This document shows, piece by piece, positions 9,303-17,985 of a stretch of 44,623 nt of DNA. Numbering within the stretch: position 1 is the stretch's first letter; every line of letters begins with the position of its first letter. The position numbers were made by a program, and so were the translations under genes. Where the stretch lies: NCBI GenBank assembly GCA_964608615.1, contig CAZSQG010000026.1, forward strand, positions 1 to 44,623, read 5' to 3'. This DNA comes from CALEUX01 sp964608615 (lineage in GTDB: Bacteria; Bacteroidota; Bacteroidia; Bacteroidales; Marinilabiliaceae). Under the pieces are notes generated by a model that worked only from the letters and a program-made list of their open reading frames with translations, ran no database searches and was not told where the DNA came from.

Positions 9303-9782
9303 ATGGTTGATATTATTTTTTTATCCGTTGGCATCATTTTTCTTTTAATTGGTTTGGTTGGCTGCATTGTACCTGTTTTACCTGGTCCGCCAATTAGTTT
9401 TCTGGCATTATTATTCCTTCAGTTTTCCCGCTGGGGACATTTTAGTGCAGGATTTTTATGGACATGCGCTGCAGTTGCATTATTTGTTACTATTATGGAT
9501 TACGTTGTACCAATTTGGGGAACAAAGAAGTTTGGCGGAAGCAGTAAGGGAGTTTGGGGTGCATCCATAGGGTTGGTTGTAGGATTATTTTTTGGTCCTG
9601 CCGGAGTAATACTTGGTCCGTTTCTGGGAGCTTTGCTGGGTGAACTATCTGAACATTCCGATTCCAATAAAGCCTTCAAAGCTGCAATTGGATCTTTTAT
9701 AGGCATTCTGACCGGCGTGGTATTAAAGCTAATTGCTTCGGGCATTTTTACCTGGTATTTTATTAAAGAATGGTTAACATAG
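9303..9782 (+). CDS. DUF456 family membrane protein
   Basis: This 159-residue polytopic membrane protein matches the DUF456 pattern: an N-terminal helix followed by VGCIVPVLPGPPISF, then the glycine-rich paired segment GLVVGLFFGPAGVILGPFLG with GALLGE, and a final helix. About four or five membrane spans are visible. The function of the family is unknown; glycine-zipper-like repeats suggest helix packing in a small channel or oligomer, which is inference. It lies 83 bases after polA on the same strand and converges with the S41 protease. A hairpin at 9910-9937 separates the two. Confidence 0.85.
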   Translation: MVDIIFLSVGIIFLLIGLVGCIVPVLPGPPISFLALLFLQFSRWGHFSAGFLWTCAAVALFVTIMDYVVPIWGTKKFGGSSKGVWGASIGLVVGLFFGPAGVILGPFLGALLGELSEHSDSNKAFKAAIGSFIGILTGVVLKLIASGIFTWYFIKEWLT

Positions 9783-9909
9783 AGCTTCATTCTAATCACA
9801 GATAATTATTTCATCTTCCCTTTTTATACTTGTTAAACATGCTTCCAAAAGTCTTTCAGCATTTAATGTGTTGATTTCAACTGAGATTCTTGCCATTTTA
9901 TATTTACAA

Positions 9910-9937
9910 AGAGGGAGTGTATAATAACACTCCCTCT
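9910..9937. terminator. Hairpin between convergent genes
   Basis: AGAGGGAGTGT and ACACTCCCTCT form a perfect 11-bp stem around a 6-base loop (ATAATA). It lies between the convergent DUF456 gene and the S41 protease gene. Flanking T-runs are weak on both sides, so it may act as a bidirectional terminator or a 3'-end stabiliser. Confidence 0.7.
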
Positions 9938-9970
9938 GTAAAGATCTTTGATTGTTTCTCTTGTTTAGTT

Positions 9971-11671
9971 TTATCTTTTATCACCTGCATGAGTCAGGAT
10001 GGTTCCTTGAAGCATACCATGGAATGCTTCCTTATTGCTAAGTGTTTCAACAGCTTTTTTTACATCTGTGTCGGAATTAATATTGTGCAGAATGGCACCT
10101 TTTTGGTAATAATATCTGCGCATTAGTTCCAGTGATAGTAAATCACTGATTTCTGCTTTAAAAAGCTCCATATCGCGACTAATATTTGGTGCAATATGTT
10201 TTTCCAGTTCAGCAAGGCTTTTTTCGGTATTATCAAAATAGCCTTCCCGTTTTGATGCCGACTTCAATTTTGCGAGTAAATCCTGTGATTCGGTGTGATA
10301 CTGGAATTCTTTTAAAGAATCTACATATGTTTTAAATTCATCATACGAAGCATCAGAAAGCACAAAACTTTCGGGTTTATCAATAGTTGGGTTTGCAACA
10401 GAAAACTCGGTGGCGTAATCAAAAATAATTTGTTGGGTCACAAGTGCAATGGAAATGTTTGAATACTTTTCGGATTCAACCGTTATATCCGGCGAAATGC
10501 CACCGCCGTCAAAAACAGGTCTGCCACTTTTTGTTTTAAATTCTTTCATCAACGAATCGGGGATAAGACCAACACTTCCATCCTCGTTGCGATGCGAATA
10601 GTCAACTGCCTGAATGCATCGTCCACTGGGAATATAATATTTAGCGGTTGTCACTTTAAGCTTAGCATTGTATGCCAGGTTACGAGTGGTTTGTACAAGA
10701 CCTTTACCATATGATCGTTGGCCAATGATTACAGCGCGGTCGTGATCCTGTAATGCTCCGGCAACAATTTCTGAGGCCGATGCTGATCCTCTGTTAATCA
10801 AAACAGTAATAGGCATTTCGGTATCTATCGGCTCACGCGGTGCGCGGAAGGTTTTTTCCCATTGCGACACTTTACCACGGGTGCTTACAACTTCACTTCC
10901 ACGAGGAAGAAACAGGTTGGCTATTTTTACAGCTTCATCCATTAAACCTCCTGGATTTCCGCGTAAATCGAAAACTAAGCCGGTCATGTTTTTTTTCTTA
11001 AGCTCAGTAAAGGCTTTTTCAACTTCGCGCGAGCAGTCCTGAGTAAAGCTATTCAGAATAATGATTCCGGTTTGGTTGTCTAACATACCATAGTAGGGTA
11101 CCGGATTAATCTGAATTACACGACGCGTGATAAGAATATCCAATGGATTTTTGGTGCCCGGGCGCTCTATTTTTACCTTTAATTCGGTGCTGGCAGGACC
11201 TTTTAAACGCTCGCTCACATAAGATGTTTCTTTGTCGTACATACTCTCTCCATTTATTTCAAGTATGCGGTCGCCTGCTTTTAATCCTGATTGTTGAGCC
11301 GGAAAACCTTCATAAGGTTCAGAAACCACAACATAATGGTTTCGTTTGGTAATAAGTGCGCCAATGCCTGCGTACTCACCGGTGGTCATAAACCGGAAAT
11401 CATCCATTTCCGATTCAGGAATGTAAGTGGTATATGGATCCAGCGATTCGAGCATGGCATCAATGCTTGTTTTTATCAGTTTTTCAGGCTCGGTTTCATC
11501 AACATAGCTACTGTTTAATTCCCTGAAAAGGGTGTAAAAAACATCCAGGTTCTTTACTATCTCGAAGTTCCTCTGGTCGTTGCTGGCTGCTACAAAAACA
11601 AATGTAATTAGTATGCTCAATGAAATGGCTACCCACCATCTGGTCTTGGTTAATCCTCTTGGTTTTTCCAT
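9971..11671 (-). CDS. S41 family C-terminal processing protease
   Basis: This periplasmic tail-specific serine protease of the CtpA/Prc family has 566 residues. An N-terminal membrane anchor or signal (about 12-29, WVAISLSILITFVFVAA) is followed by a PDZ domain (about 90-175, containing GLKAGDRILEINGESM) and the S41 catalytic core. The catalytic pair is Ser298 (in GSASASE) and Lys323 (SYGKGLVQ), 25 residues apart as in known CtpA enzymes. A helical C-terminal region of about 150 residues (from 420) is common in Bacteroidota members. Likely targets are envelope proteins or peptidoglycan-hydrolase regulators. PBP1C lies 260 bases upstream on the same strand. A -7-like box (TAAATTTG, minus strand, 11765-11772) may be its promoter. 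Confidence 0.93.
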   Translation of the reverse strand: MEKPRGLTKTRWWVAISLSILITFVFVAASNDQRNFEIVKNLDVFYTLFRELNSSYVDETEPEKLIKTSIDAMLESLDPYTTYIPESEMDDFRFMTTGEYAGIGALITKRNHYVVVSEPYEGFPAQQSGLKAGDRILEINGESMYDKETSYVSERLKGPASTELKVKIERPGTKNPLDILITRRVIQINPVPYYGMLDNQTGIIILNSFTQDCSREVEKAFTELKKKNMTGLVFDLRGNPGGLMDEAVKIANLFLPRGSEVVSTRGKVSQWEKTFRAPREPIDTEMPITVLINRGSASASEIVAGALQDHDRAVIIGQRSYGKGLVQTTRNLAYNAKLKVTTAKYYIPSGRCIQAVDYSHRNEDGSVGLIPDSLMKEFKTKSGRPVFDGGGISPDITVESEKYSNISIALVTQQIIFDYATEFSVANPTIDKPESFVLSDASYDEFKTYVDSLKEFQYHTESQDLLAKLKSASKREGYFDNTEKSLAELEKHIAPNISRDMELFKAEISDLLSLELMRRYYYQKGAILHNINSDTDVKKAVETLSNKEAFHGMLQGTILTHAGDKR

Positions 11672-11931
11672 GAATTATGAGTTGTTTATTTGAAATCTGC
11701 AATTTTGGTTATTACGTGTCCACTCAAATATTGTTCCAAGTGAAAATTTTAACGACGTATTCTGCAAATTTAATATTTATTGTTATTTAGGTGGGGTTTT
11801 TCTGTATTCAATAATTTTCATTTGTTTAATTTATTATATTTTATGGAACAAATCAAGCATTAGATTTGTTTGCAATGGCCTGTCAGGTCTCTTACGACCA
11901 TATCGTTTTTGTTTCCTGGGGAGCATTTTTG

Positions 11932-14235
11932 TTATTCTCCGGCACAATTCATTTTTCTTGTTATGCGGTTTCCTTCATCATCTACCACGGTTATGTTATT
12001 TATTCCGGTTTTAGGTAATACTTCAAATTGATGTGGAGAATGTGTGATGCCCAGGAATTCGCCGTTAAAATGCCAATATAGAATCGCATCGGCATTTCTA
12101 TGAACTGCTTTTAGAATAATGCGCGACATCTGTCCATCAAATCCGGTTGGGACAAAAACAGTTGCATTGGCTTGAGGATAAATAAAATCGATGGGAGAGA
12201 GCGACTCATTAGTTTCGCAGCCGGGTTTAAAAGGAGGAAGTGATTTATATTCGGGATGACGGGTTTTATAAAACCACTCTATTACCGGTGAAAGAACAAA
12301 ACGGTTTTCTGTACGAATGGTGCCGTTTGGTTCACAATCAAGACGAGTCTGATATTGTCCATCCTGAGTAAGGTGAATATGTTTATGATAGGGACAGGGT
12401 TCGGTTTTTTTGTGAGTTGCCGGAATATAAATGGTGTCAACAGTTTCACAGTATTGTCCTGCGCGATGGCCTGATTTTTGGCATACAGGTATTTTTATGA
12501 GTTCATCATAAGGAATCTCAAAGCGAGTGGTGTGAGGCAGAATGTTGAAAAGTTCAAACATTATTGGACCGGCTGTTGCTCCTCCAATAATGCCGGGTCG
12601 TCCTTCACCGGTGGCATTGCCCACCCACACAGCAACGATGTATTCAGGTGTTACACCAATACTCCAGGCATCCCGGAATCCATAGCTTGTTCCGGTTTTC
12701 CATGCAATTTGTCGCGATGAGGAAAAATGCTCCCAGCCTGTTTCTTCGGGTGGTCGTTGAACACTGGTCATTGCCTGAAGAGTAAAATACAGGGCCGATG
12801 CTTGTAATACTGATGCGTGTTCGCTTTTTATTAATTGGGGGCTGTTGTTGGTAAAAGTGGTTGTTACCGGCCTAAAATCATCTTTAAAATATGTTGAATT
12901 GTGTGTGTTAAAATGATTAAGGGTTCTTGCCATTGAGGCATAACAACCGGTCAAATCCCAAAGAGTGGTTTCTCCTCCTCCTAAAATAAGGGTTAATCCA
13001 TAATGCCCGTAAGGCTTCATCATGGTCGAAAAACCGCATTTTTGTAGCAGCGAGAGAAATCGGTCTCCTCCGTAATCGTTCAATAACCTGACAAACGGAA
13101 CATTTAACGAACGTGAAAGGGCCTCATCAGCCGGAACTGCTCCATCAAACCTTCGTTGATAATTTTGTGGGTTGAAATTTCGGTAATAGGTTGGAATATC
13201 AGGGAGAAGTGTTTTTTGAAGTATATACCCATCTTGTAAGGCAGCTGCAAAAAGTATGGGTTTAAGAATGCTTCCGGAACTTCGTGGCGCCTTTATTATA
13301 TCTACTTGGTGTCCTTTTGACAGATCCTCGCCGTCAGTATTTCCCACATAGGCCAAAACTGATCCGGTTTCAACTGAAACAATAAGAGCAGCCGCATTGT
13401 GAATTTGGTTTTGTTTGAGCTGAAATCCATGACGATTAATAATATCGGAGGCAAGTTTTTGAAGATAGGGGTCAACAGTTGTTTTTTTGCGGGTACCACG
13501 ATTTTTGTTTATTTGTTCATCGAGCAAATGGGGAAGAATACGTGGAATGGGAAGGGGTTCGCCAGGAAGTGATTCAGCAAGAGCTAACTCTAGTGTTACA
13601 TCATCAATAATCTTTTTTTGATGCAACTTATTAAGGAGGCGGTTGCGCTTTTCAATGAGTTGTTGACGATTCCGCCCGGGATGAACTAATGCCGGGGCGT
13701 TGGGAAGCACAGCCAAAAGAGCTGATTCGGCCCATGTAAGTTCATGTGGCGGATGGTTAAAATAGCGCCACGAGGCAGCCTCCAATCCAACTGTGTTGCC
13801 ACCAAAAGGGGCTTGTGATGAGTAAAGTGACAGAATACTGTCTTTGCTTATGGATATTTCGAGACGAACAGCCAGGAACATCTCCTTAATCTTGTGAAAA
13901 ATGTTACGTCGAGCTGGCCGTGAAAGTCGAATAACCTGCATGGTAATGGTGCTACCTCCGCTCACCGTTTTACCTGATCGGATATTCTGGATGGTGGCTC
14001 TTACAAGTGAAACCGGATTAATTCCGGGATGATAATTGAAATATTCATCTTCGAAATGCAAAAGAGATGTCTTAAATTTCCAGGGAACAGAATCTCCCGG
14101 AGGAAAGCGCCATTGTCCGTCTTCAGCAATATATCCCGAGAGAAGAGAGCCATGTTGGTCTGTTAATATAGTGGAGTATGGTGTTTTAAAAAGTTGCCGG
14201 GGTAGTGATATGTAAAACAAAACGATTAACACCAC
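11932..14235 (-). CDS. pbpC: Penicillin-binding protein 1C, non-ATG start
   Basis: This bifunctional peptidoglycan synthase has a membrane anchor, then a GT51 glycosyltransferase (about 45-210, with FEDEYFNYHPG and GGSTITMQV), then a transpeptidase with Ser322 and Lys325 (SGSILKPI), SLN in SRSLNVPF and Lys513 (KTGTS). It ends in the beta-rich BiPBP_C domain typical of PBP1C. The frame has no ATG: an in-frame TAA at 14299-14301 limits the start to codons below it. GTG at 14235 leaves a poor membrane anchor. The upstream in-frame residues (LKKLNKIWIKNKWLTIP) look like a true cytosolic basic tail, so ATT at 14289 or CTG at 14286 are serious alternatives. The alpha-2-macroglobulin-like partner gene often found beside pbpC is absent. 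Confidence 0.93.
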   Translation of the reverse strand: MVLIVLFYISLPRQLFKTPYSTILTDQHGSLLSGYIAEDGQWRFPPGDSVPWKFKTSLLHFEDEYFNYHPGINPVSLVRATIQNIRSGKTVSGGSTITMQVIRLSRPARRNIFHKIKEMFLAVRLEISISKDSILSLYSSQAPFGGNTVGLEAASWRYFNHPPHELTWAESALLAVLPNAPALVHPGRNRQQLIEKRNRLLNKLHQKKIIDDVTLELALAESLPGEPLPIPRILPHLLDEQINKNRGTRKKTTVDPYLQKLASDIINRHGFQLKQNQIHNAAALIVSVETGSVLAYVGNTDGEDLSKGHQVDIIKAPRSSGSILKPILFAAALQDGYILQKTLLPDIPTYYRNFNPQNYQRRFDGAVPADEALSRSLNVPFVRLLNDYGGDRFLSLLQKCGFSTMMKPYGHYGLTLILGGGETTLWDLTGCYASMARTLNHFNTHNSTYFKDDFRPVTTTFTNNSPQLIKSEHASVLQASALYFTLQAMTSVQRPPEETGWEHFSSSRQIAWKTGTSYGFRDAWSIGVTPEYIVAVWVGNATGEGRPGIIGGATAGPIMFELFNILPHTTRFEIPYDELIKIPVCQKSGHRAGQYCETVDTIYIPATHKKTEPCPYHKHIHLTQDGQYQTRLDCEPNGTIRTENRFVLSPVIEWFYKTRHPEYKSLPPFKPGCETNESLSPIDFIYPQANATVFVPTGFDGQMSRIILKAVHRNADAILYWHFNGEFLGITHSPHQFEVLPKTGINNITVVDDEGNRITRKMNCAGE

Positions 14236-14336
14236 TGGAATAGTGAGCCATTTGTTCTTAATCCATATTTTATTTAGCTTTTTCAGAATTACCTGGAGTT
14301 ATTAAGTTTTCAAAAATACAGATTTAAGTATTATAT

Positions 14337-14556
14337 ATGCGAATTAAGGGTTGTATTCTTTGCCACGAAGTGGCTAAATAGTAACCATGGGTGAAGCCCA
14401 TGGTATTTACAACTGAACCAACTCTGCCCTAAAAATCCTGCCGTCGGCAGAATTTTTAGGGCAGATGAAATGGACTTACTTAAAGCCTTGGAATTCACCC
14501 ACCGTTATTAAGGTTACGCCCTGTTCTGAGCTTAAAAAGCAGTTGTTCAACTCTTA
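14337..14556. repeat. Dispersed palindrome-rich repeat B, long copy (220 bp)
   Basis: It shares both flanks with 15762-15883 in the same orientation; the flanks begin ATGCGAATTAAGGGTTGTAT and end with a TTCAACTCTTA segment. This copy carries about 98 extra bases. It contains three hairpins: GCCACGAAGTGGC, CCATGGGTGAAGCCCATGG, and the large palindrome at 14424-14464. There is no ORF. The style is that of REP/BIME or MITE intergenic elements. Confidence 0.75.
14424..14464. repeat. 41-base near-perfect palindrome
   Basis: Two 20-base arms surround a single central T (14444), with only one mismatched pair (14437/14451). The outer arms are CTGCCCTAAAAAT and ATTTTTAGGGCAG, and the inner arms are CTGCCG and CGGCAG. 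It lies inside the segment present only in the long copy of repeat B and could extrude as a cruciform. Confidence 0.85.
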
Positions 14557-14819
14557 ATTCACATTATATAGTGATTATTACAATTGTTTTTAATAATTGT
14601 CGTTTAACTTTTTTTAGTTTCCTTAATTCCATAATAGCTTGACTGTTCGATTAATAAAACCTTACGCTTTAGGTTTCGATTTAAACTAAATCCTCACCAG
14701 ATGTTAATCCAAATAGTAACTGAGAATTTTTAAAATTTTTATAGATTTCAACGATTAATTATGCAATGATTACAGAAGAATACCATAATTTTGATTCCTG
14801 AATTTAACCTCTAAAGCCT

Positions 14820-15530
14820 ATGCGGAGCTCGTTAAGTCAGCTTAAAAGTCGTGGATTTGTTTCAGAGGGCCAGGAATCTGACTTTATTAATCTTTCTTTT
14901 TCTGAACAACTGTTGTTACTTGAAAGCAAAAATGCCTGTGATCGGACTATAGGAGCAAGGTTACTTGGAATCCAGGGTAATATTAATGCTATAAGACCTT
15001 TGTGTAATGCACTTCGATCAGAGAATAAATTGTATCCTAAACTGGAGATTTGCAGTTCACTAGCAGGTTCTGGGTTGCATGCTGTACCATATTTAGTTTC
15101 GATGTTAGGTGACGTTGGAAATAATCAGTATAAAGTAGTTCCTGAGGTTAAGTTCAAAAAGAAAAATCATCCATTACCTCGTGATCTGACGGCTCGCGTA
15201 CTTATGCGTATTGGTTCGGTAGCAATGCCACATTTACAGAATGTATTGCTTTATGGTACAGAAAAACAAATAATTGAAGCCATTGATGTAATTGGTTACA
15301 TTAACTTTTATACATTAAATAAAATTGGTCTGCAATCGCTGATCGATTGTTTTGAGAGATTTAAACACAATGATATAATAATATGGAAAATTGTGAGGGC
15401 CATGAGTGCATTCCCTCTTTCGGAAGGGTTTTTGCGACAGCTTGACGCATCAATTAATCATTCAGGCATCAAACAGGAAATTTCCAGAAGTCTTGAAATT
15501 ATTACATCAAATAAAACAAGTTGGGATTAA
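14820..15530 (+). CDS. HEAT-repeat-like protein, 236 residues
   Basis: No exact family was recognised. The protein is almost all helical, with paired-helix units such as RTIGARLLGIQGNINAIRPL, KLEICSSLAGSGLHAVPYLV, LTARVLMRIGSVAMPHLQNV and QIIEAIDVIGYINFYTLNKI, consistent with four to six HEAT-like repeats. It has no signal peptide or membrane segment, so it is probably a cytosolic scaffold or binding protein. It is a lone gene bracketed by two same-orientation copies of repeat B (14337-14556 and 15762-15883), a composite-like arrangement that raises the possibility of acquisition or loss as a unit. Start ATG 14820 is the first in frame. Function is unknown. Confidence 0.75.
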   Translation: MRSSLSQLKSRGFVSEGQESDFINLSFSEQLLLLESKNACDRTIGARLLGIQGNINAIRPLCNALRSENKLYPKLEICSSLAGSGLHAVPYLVSMLGDVGNNQYKVVPEVKFKKKNHPLPRDLTARVLMRIGSVAMPHLQNVLLYGTEKQIIEAIDVIGYINFYTLNKIGLQSLIDCFERFKHNDIIIWKIVRAMSAFPLSEGFLRQLDASINHSGIKQEISRSLEIITSNKTSWD

Positions 15531-15761
15531 AGTAAATGTTTATATGAAATCATTAAAAGTAAAGAATAATAATGTAATGCATATTGCAATCTAGATTTCT
15601 AATAGTTTTATTTCTGATCATGTGTTTGTATTTTAATTCGAAATGCATAATACTGACTTATATTTAAGTAATGCTTTAAATAAAAGACGCTAAAACATTG
15701 ATTAAATGAAATAAAAAATAGGATATGATTATTTTAAACGGGCAATATGCTTCACTTATCA

Positions 15762-15883
15762 ATGCGAATTAAGGGTTGTATTCTTTGCCACGAAGTGGCT
15801 AAATATAACTAACCATGGGTGAAGCTCACGGTTATTAAGGTTATGCCCTATTCTGGATTTAAAAAGCAATTATTCAACTCTTA
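15762..15883. repeat. Dispersed palindrome-rich repeat B, short copy (122 bp)
   Basis: This is the second copy of the repeat at 14337-14556, same orientation, lacking the internal 98-base segment with the large palindrome. The GCCACGAAGTGGC hairpin is kept, while the CCATGGG hairpin is degraded (right arm CTCACGG). It occupies most of the informative part of the 475-base gap between the HEAT-like and MATE genes; the remainder (15531-15761, 15884-16005) is AT-rich with no gene seen. Confidence 0.75.
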
Positions 15884-16005
15884 TCGCATTATCAATAGAA
15901 GTTTAACTATGAATAGCAAGGATGGAAAATCACATGCCAAGAGGTTGTGAGGATTCGTTTTATTGTTTATGTTACAAGTCTTAAATATTAGAATAATAAC
16001 AATAT

Positions 16006-17376
16006 ATGAATATCATTAAACAATACTTCAAAGATTATAATAAGTTTGGAGGTACCAAAGAATTACTTGCGTTGGCTTTGCCAATGATTATTTCAACTGC
16101 TTGCGATGGGGTGATGACTTTTACCGATCGACTTTTTCTTGCAAAACTGGGACCTGAGCAGATGAATGCAGCAATGGGTGGAGCAGTAACTTTTCAGATG
16201 ATGATTTTCTTTTTTATGGGCTTAACAGGATATTCAACAGCTTTGGTGGCTCAGTATTTTGGTGCAGGCGAACGATTTAACTCCACGAAAGCTGCTTTTC
16301 AGGCTATTCTTATCACCATCCTGGCCTGGCCGTTAGTAGTTTTGGTTAAGCCGTTAGCCATTTCTTTTTTCTACATAATGGAGCTACCAGTTTCTCAAAT
16401 TGGGTATCAGATTGAGTATTTAAACATACTTGCATGGGGCGGTCTTTTTGGAATGATGCGATATACGTTGGGTTGTTATTTTACCGGTATTGGTAAAACA
16501 AAAATTGTGATGACAGCTACATTTGCGGCTATGATTGTGAATGTAGTGCTTGACTATATTTTGATTTTTGGAAAGTTTGGCTTTGAACCAATGGGAATAA
16601 AGGGAGCTGGTATAGCCACTATTAGCGGTGCTTTTTTACCTGCAAACCGGAATATGTTTGGTGTAATGAGCTCTTTTAGGTTTAACTGGCCTATAATGAA
16701 AACACTGATTCGATTTGGTTATCCTGCAGGTGTTGAATTGTTTCTTAATTTTTTAGCATTTGCCATAATGATTGCTCTTTTTCATGGGAGGGGCGATGTG
16801 GTGGCAACTGCAACCACCATAATGTTTAACTGGGATTTGGTTTCGTTTATACCATTATTGGGAATTGAAATTGCTGTAACAAGTCTGGTTGGCAGGTATA
16901 TGGGTGCCGGTAGGCCTCAGGTAGCTCACAGGGCGGCACTTTCAGGAATACGTACGGGGATTTTTTATTCATTTGTTATTCTTATTCTTTTTGTTTTTAT
17001 CCCCAAAGCATTAGTCAGGGTATTTCAGCCTGATACTTTTGATCCTATTTTCGAAGAAGCTGTGCCTTTGGCTGTTTCCATGATAAGGGTTGCTGCTTTG
17101 TATGTACTAGCCGAAGCAGTCATTGTGTCTTTGGTTGGAGCACTGCGTGGAGCTGGTGATACTGTTTTTACAATGGCTGTATCAGTCCTGACTCATTGGT
17201 TGTTTGTTCCAATTCTCTATATCTCTTTTAATGTGTTTAATTTATCGGTGGTTGCTGCGTGGCTTATTTTGGTTATATTTTTTCTCTTGTTTTGTTCAAT
17301 TCTGGTTATTCGGTTTCAGAGTGGGAAGTGGAAATCAATAAAAGTTATTGAAAAACCCTCAGCTATCTCCCATTAA
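16006..17376 (+). CDS. MATE family efflux transporter
   Basis: This 456-residue multidrug and toxin extrusion antiporter of the inner membrane probably exports cationic compounds using a Na+ or H+ gradient. Features are the N-terminal LALPMIISTACDGVMTFTDR helix, LVAQYFGAGE, and in the second half a repeated pattern with LVGRYMGAGRPQVAHRA and LVGALRGAGDT. Eleven or twelve helices are visible. Around residues 206-225 the sequence passes from GIKGAGIATISGAF directly to LPANRNMFGVMSSF. Relatives usually have a full membrane helix here, so about 15-20 residues of helix 6 may have been lost in frame. It is monocistronic, followed by a repeat cluster. Confidence 0.88.
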   Translation: MNIIKQYFKDYNKFGGTKELLALALPMIISTACDGVMTFTDRLFLAKLGPEQMNAAMGGAVTFQMMIFFFMGLTGYSTALVAQYFGAGERFNSTKAAFQAILITILAWPLVVLVKPLAISFFYIMELPVSQIGYQIEYLNILAWGGLFGMMRYTLGCYFTGIGKTKIVMTATFAAMIVNVVLDYILIFGKFGFEPMGIKGAGIATISGAFLPANRNMFGVMSSFRFNWPIMKTLIRFGYPAGVELFLNFLAFAIMIALFHGRGDVVATATTIMFNWDLVSFIPLLGIEIAVTSLVGRYMGAGRPQVAHRAALSGIRTGIFYSFVILILFVFIPKALVRVFQPDTFDPIFEEAVPLAVSMIRVAALYVLAEAVIVSLVGALRGAGDTVFTMAVSVLTHWLFVPILYISFNVFNLSVVAAWLILVIFFLLFCSILVIRFQSGKWKSIKVIEKPSAISH

Positions 17377-17385
17377 AAAAGTGCG

Positions 17386-17616
17386 GTGTCATCCAGAGCG
17401 CAGCGATGGATCTAATAATCAATGAATCGTAAACCTCTCATTGTTAGCGCAGCGATGGATCAATTTATCAATGAATCAAAAATCTGTCATTGGTAGAATT
17501 AAAACCATGACTCTTAAATTTATTGTTAGATCCCTCACTCCGTTACCAATGACAACTCTCTTTGGTGTGGGAAATGAAAAAAGCAGCCTGTCATTGGTAG
17601 TAAAGCGAAGAATATT
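17386..17616. repeat. Cluster of TGTCATT...GATGGATCT-type palindromic repeats
   Basis: Related units lie at about 17386-17417 (TGTCATCCAGAGCGCAGCGA), 17435-17464 (a variant sharing AGCGCAGCGATGGATC), 17484-17496, inverted at 17528-17554 (AGATCCCTCACTCCGTTACC), and at 17588-17616 (ends AGCGAAGAATATT). They resemble the widespread bacterial TGTCATTCTGAGCGAAGCGAAGAATCT class of intergenic repeats. They follow the MATE gene directly and may act as its 3' hairpin region. Confidence 0.7.
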
Positions 17617-17985
17617 ATTGTTTTAGTCGGTTAGTAGTGGTACTAAAATAAACAGTTCATTTATCTTTTGCATAGTACAGAAAACCAAAAACATAAAATC
17701 AAGTAAGGGAAATTAATATTTATTAGGATATTGGAAATAAACACGTATGGTTAACGTTTGAAAATATGGGTACAAAGCAAACTGATTGCTTCCGCCCCGT
17801 CAGGGCTTTTGGGATTTTTGACTTTTAACCCCAAAGAGTTGTCAGCATGCTGATGCTTGCTGCCCCTAAGACCTAAAATCTAAGAATGAAACGACTGAAC
17901 AAGAATATAACTATCCAACAGGACAACTAATAACTTAACAACTAAATTTTTCTTTATGTTGAACCTTTATATAAGGTAATATGGA
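17617..17985. other. Gene-free spacer after the repeat cluster
   Basis: This AT-rich spacer lies between convergent genes. It contains a short palindrome (CAGCATGCTG) near 17846 and a GCCCC/GGGC stretch near 17795-17810 but no ORF or RNA gene that I can support. It may be degraded repeat material. Confidence 0.4.
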
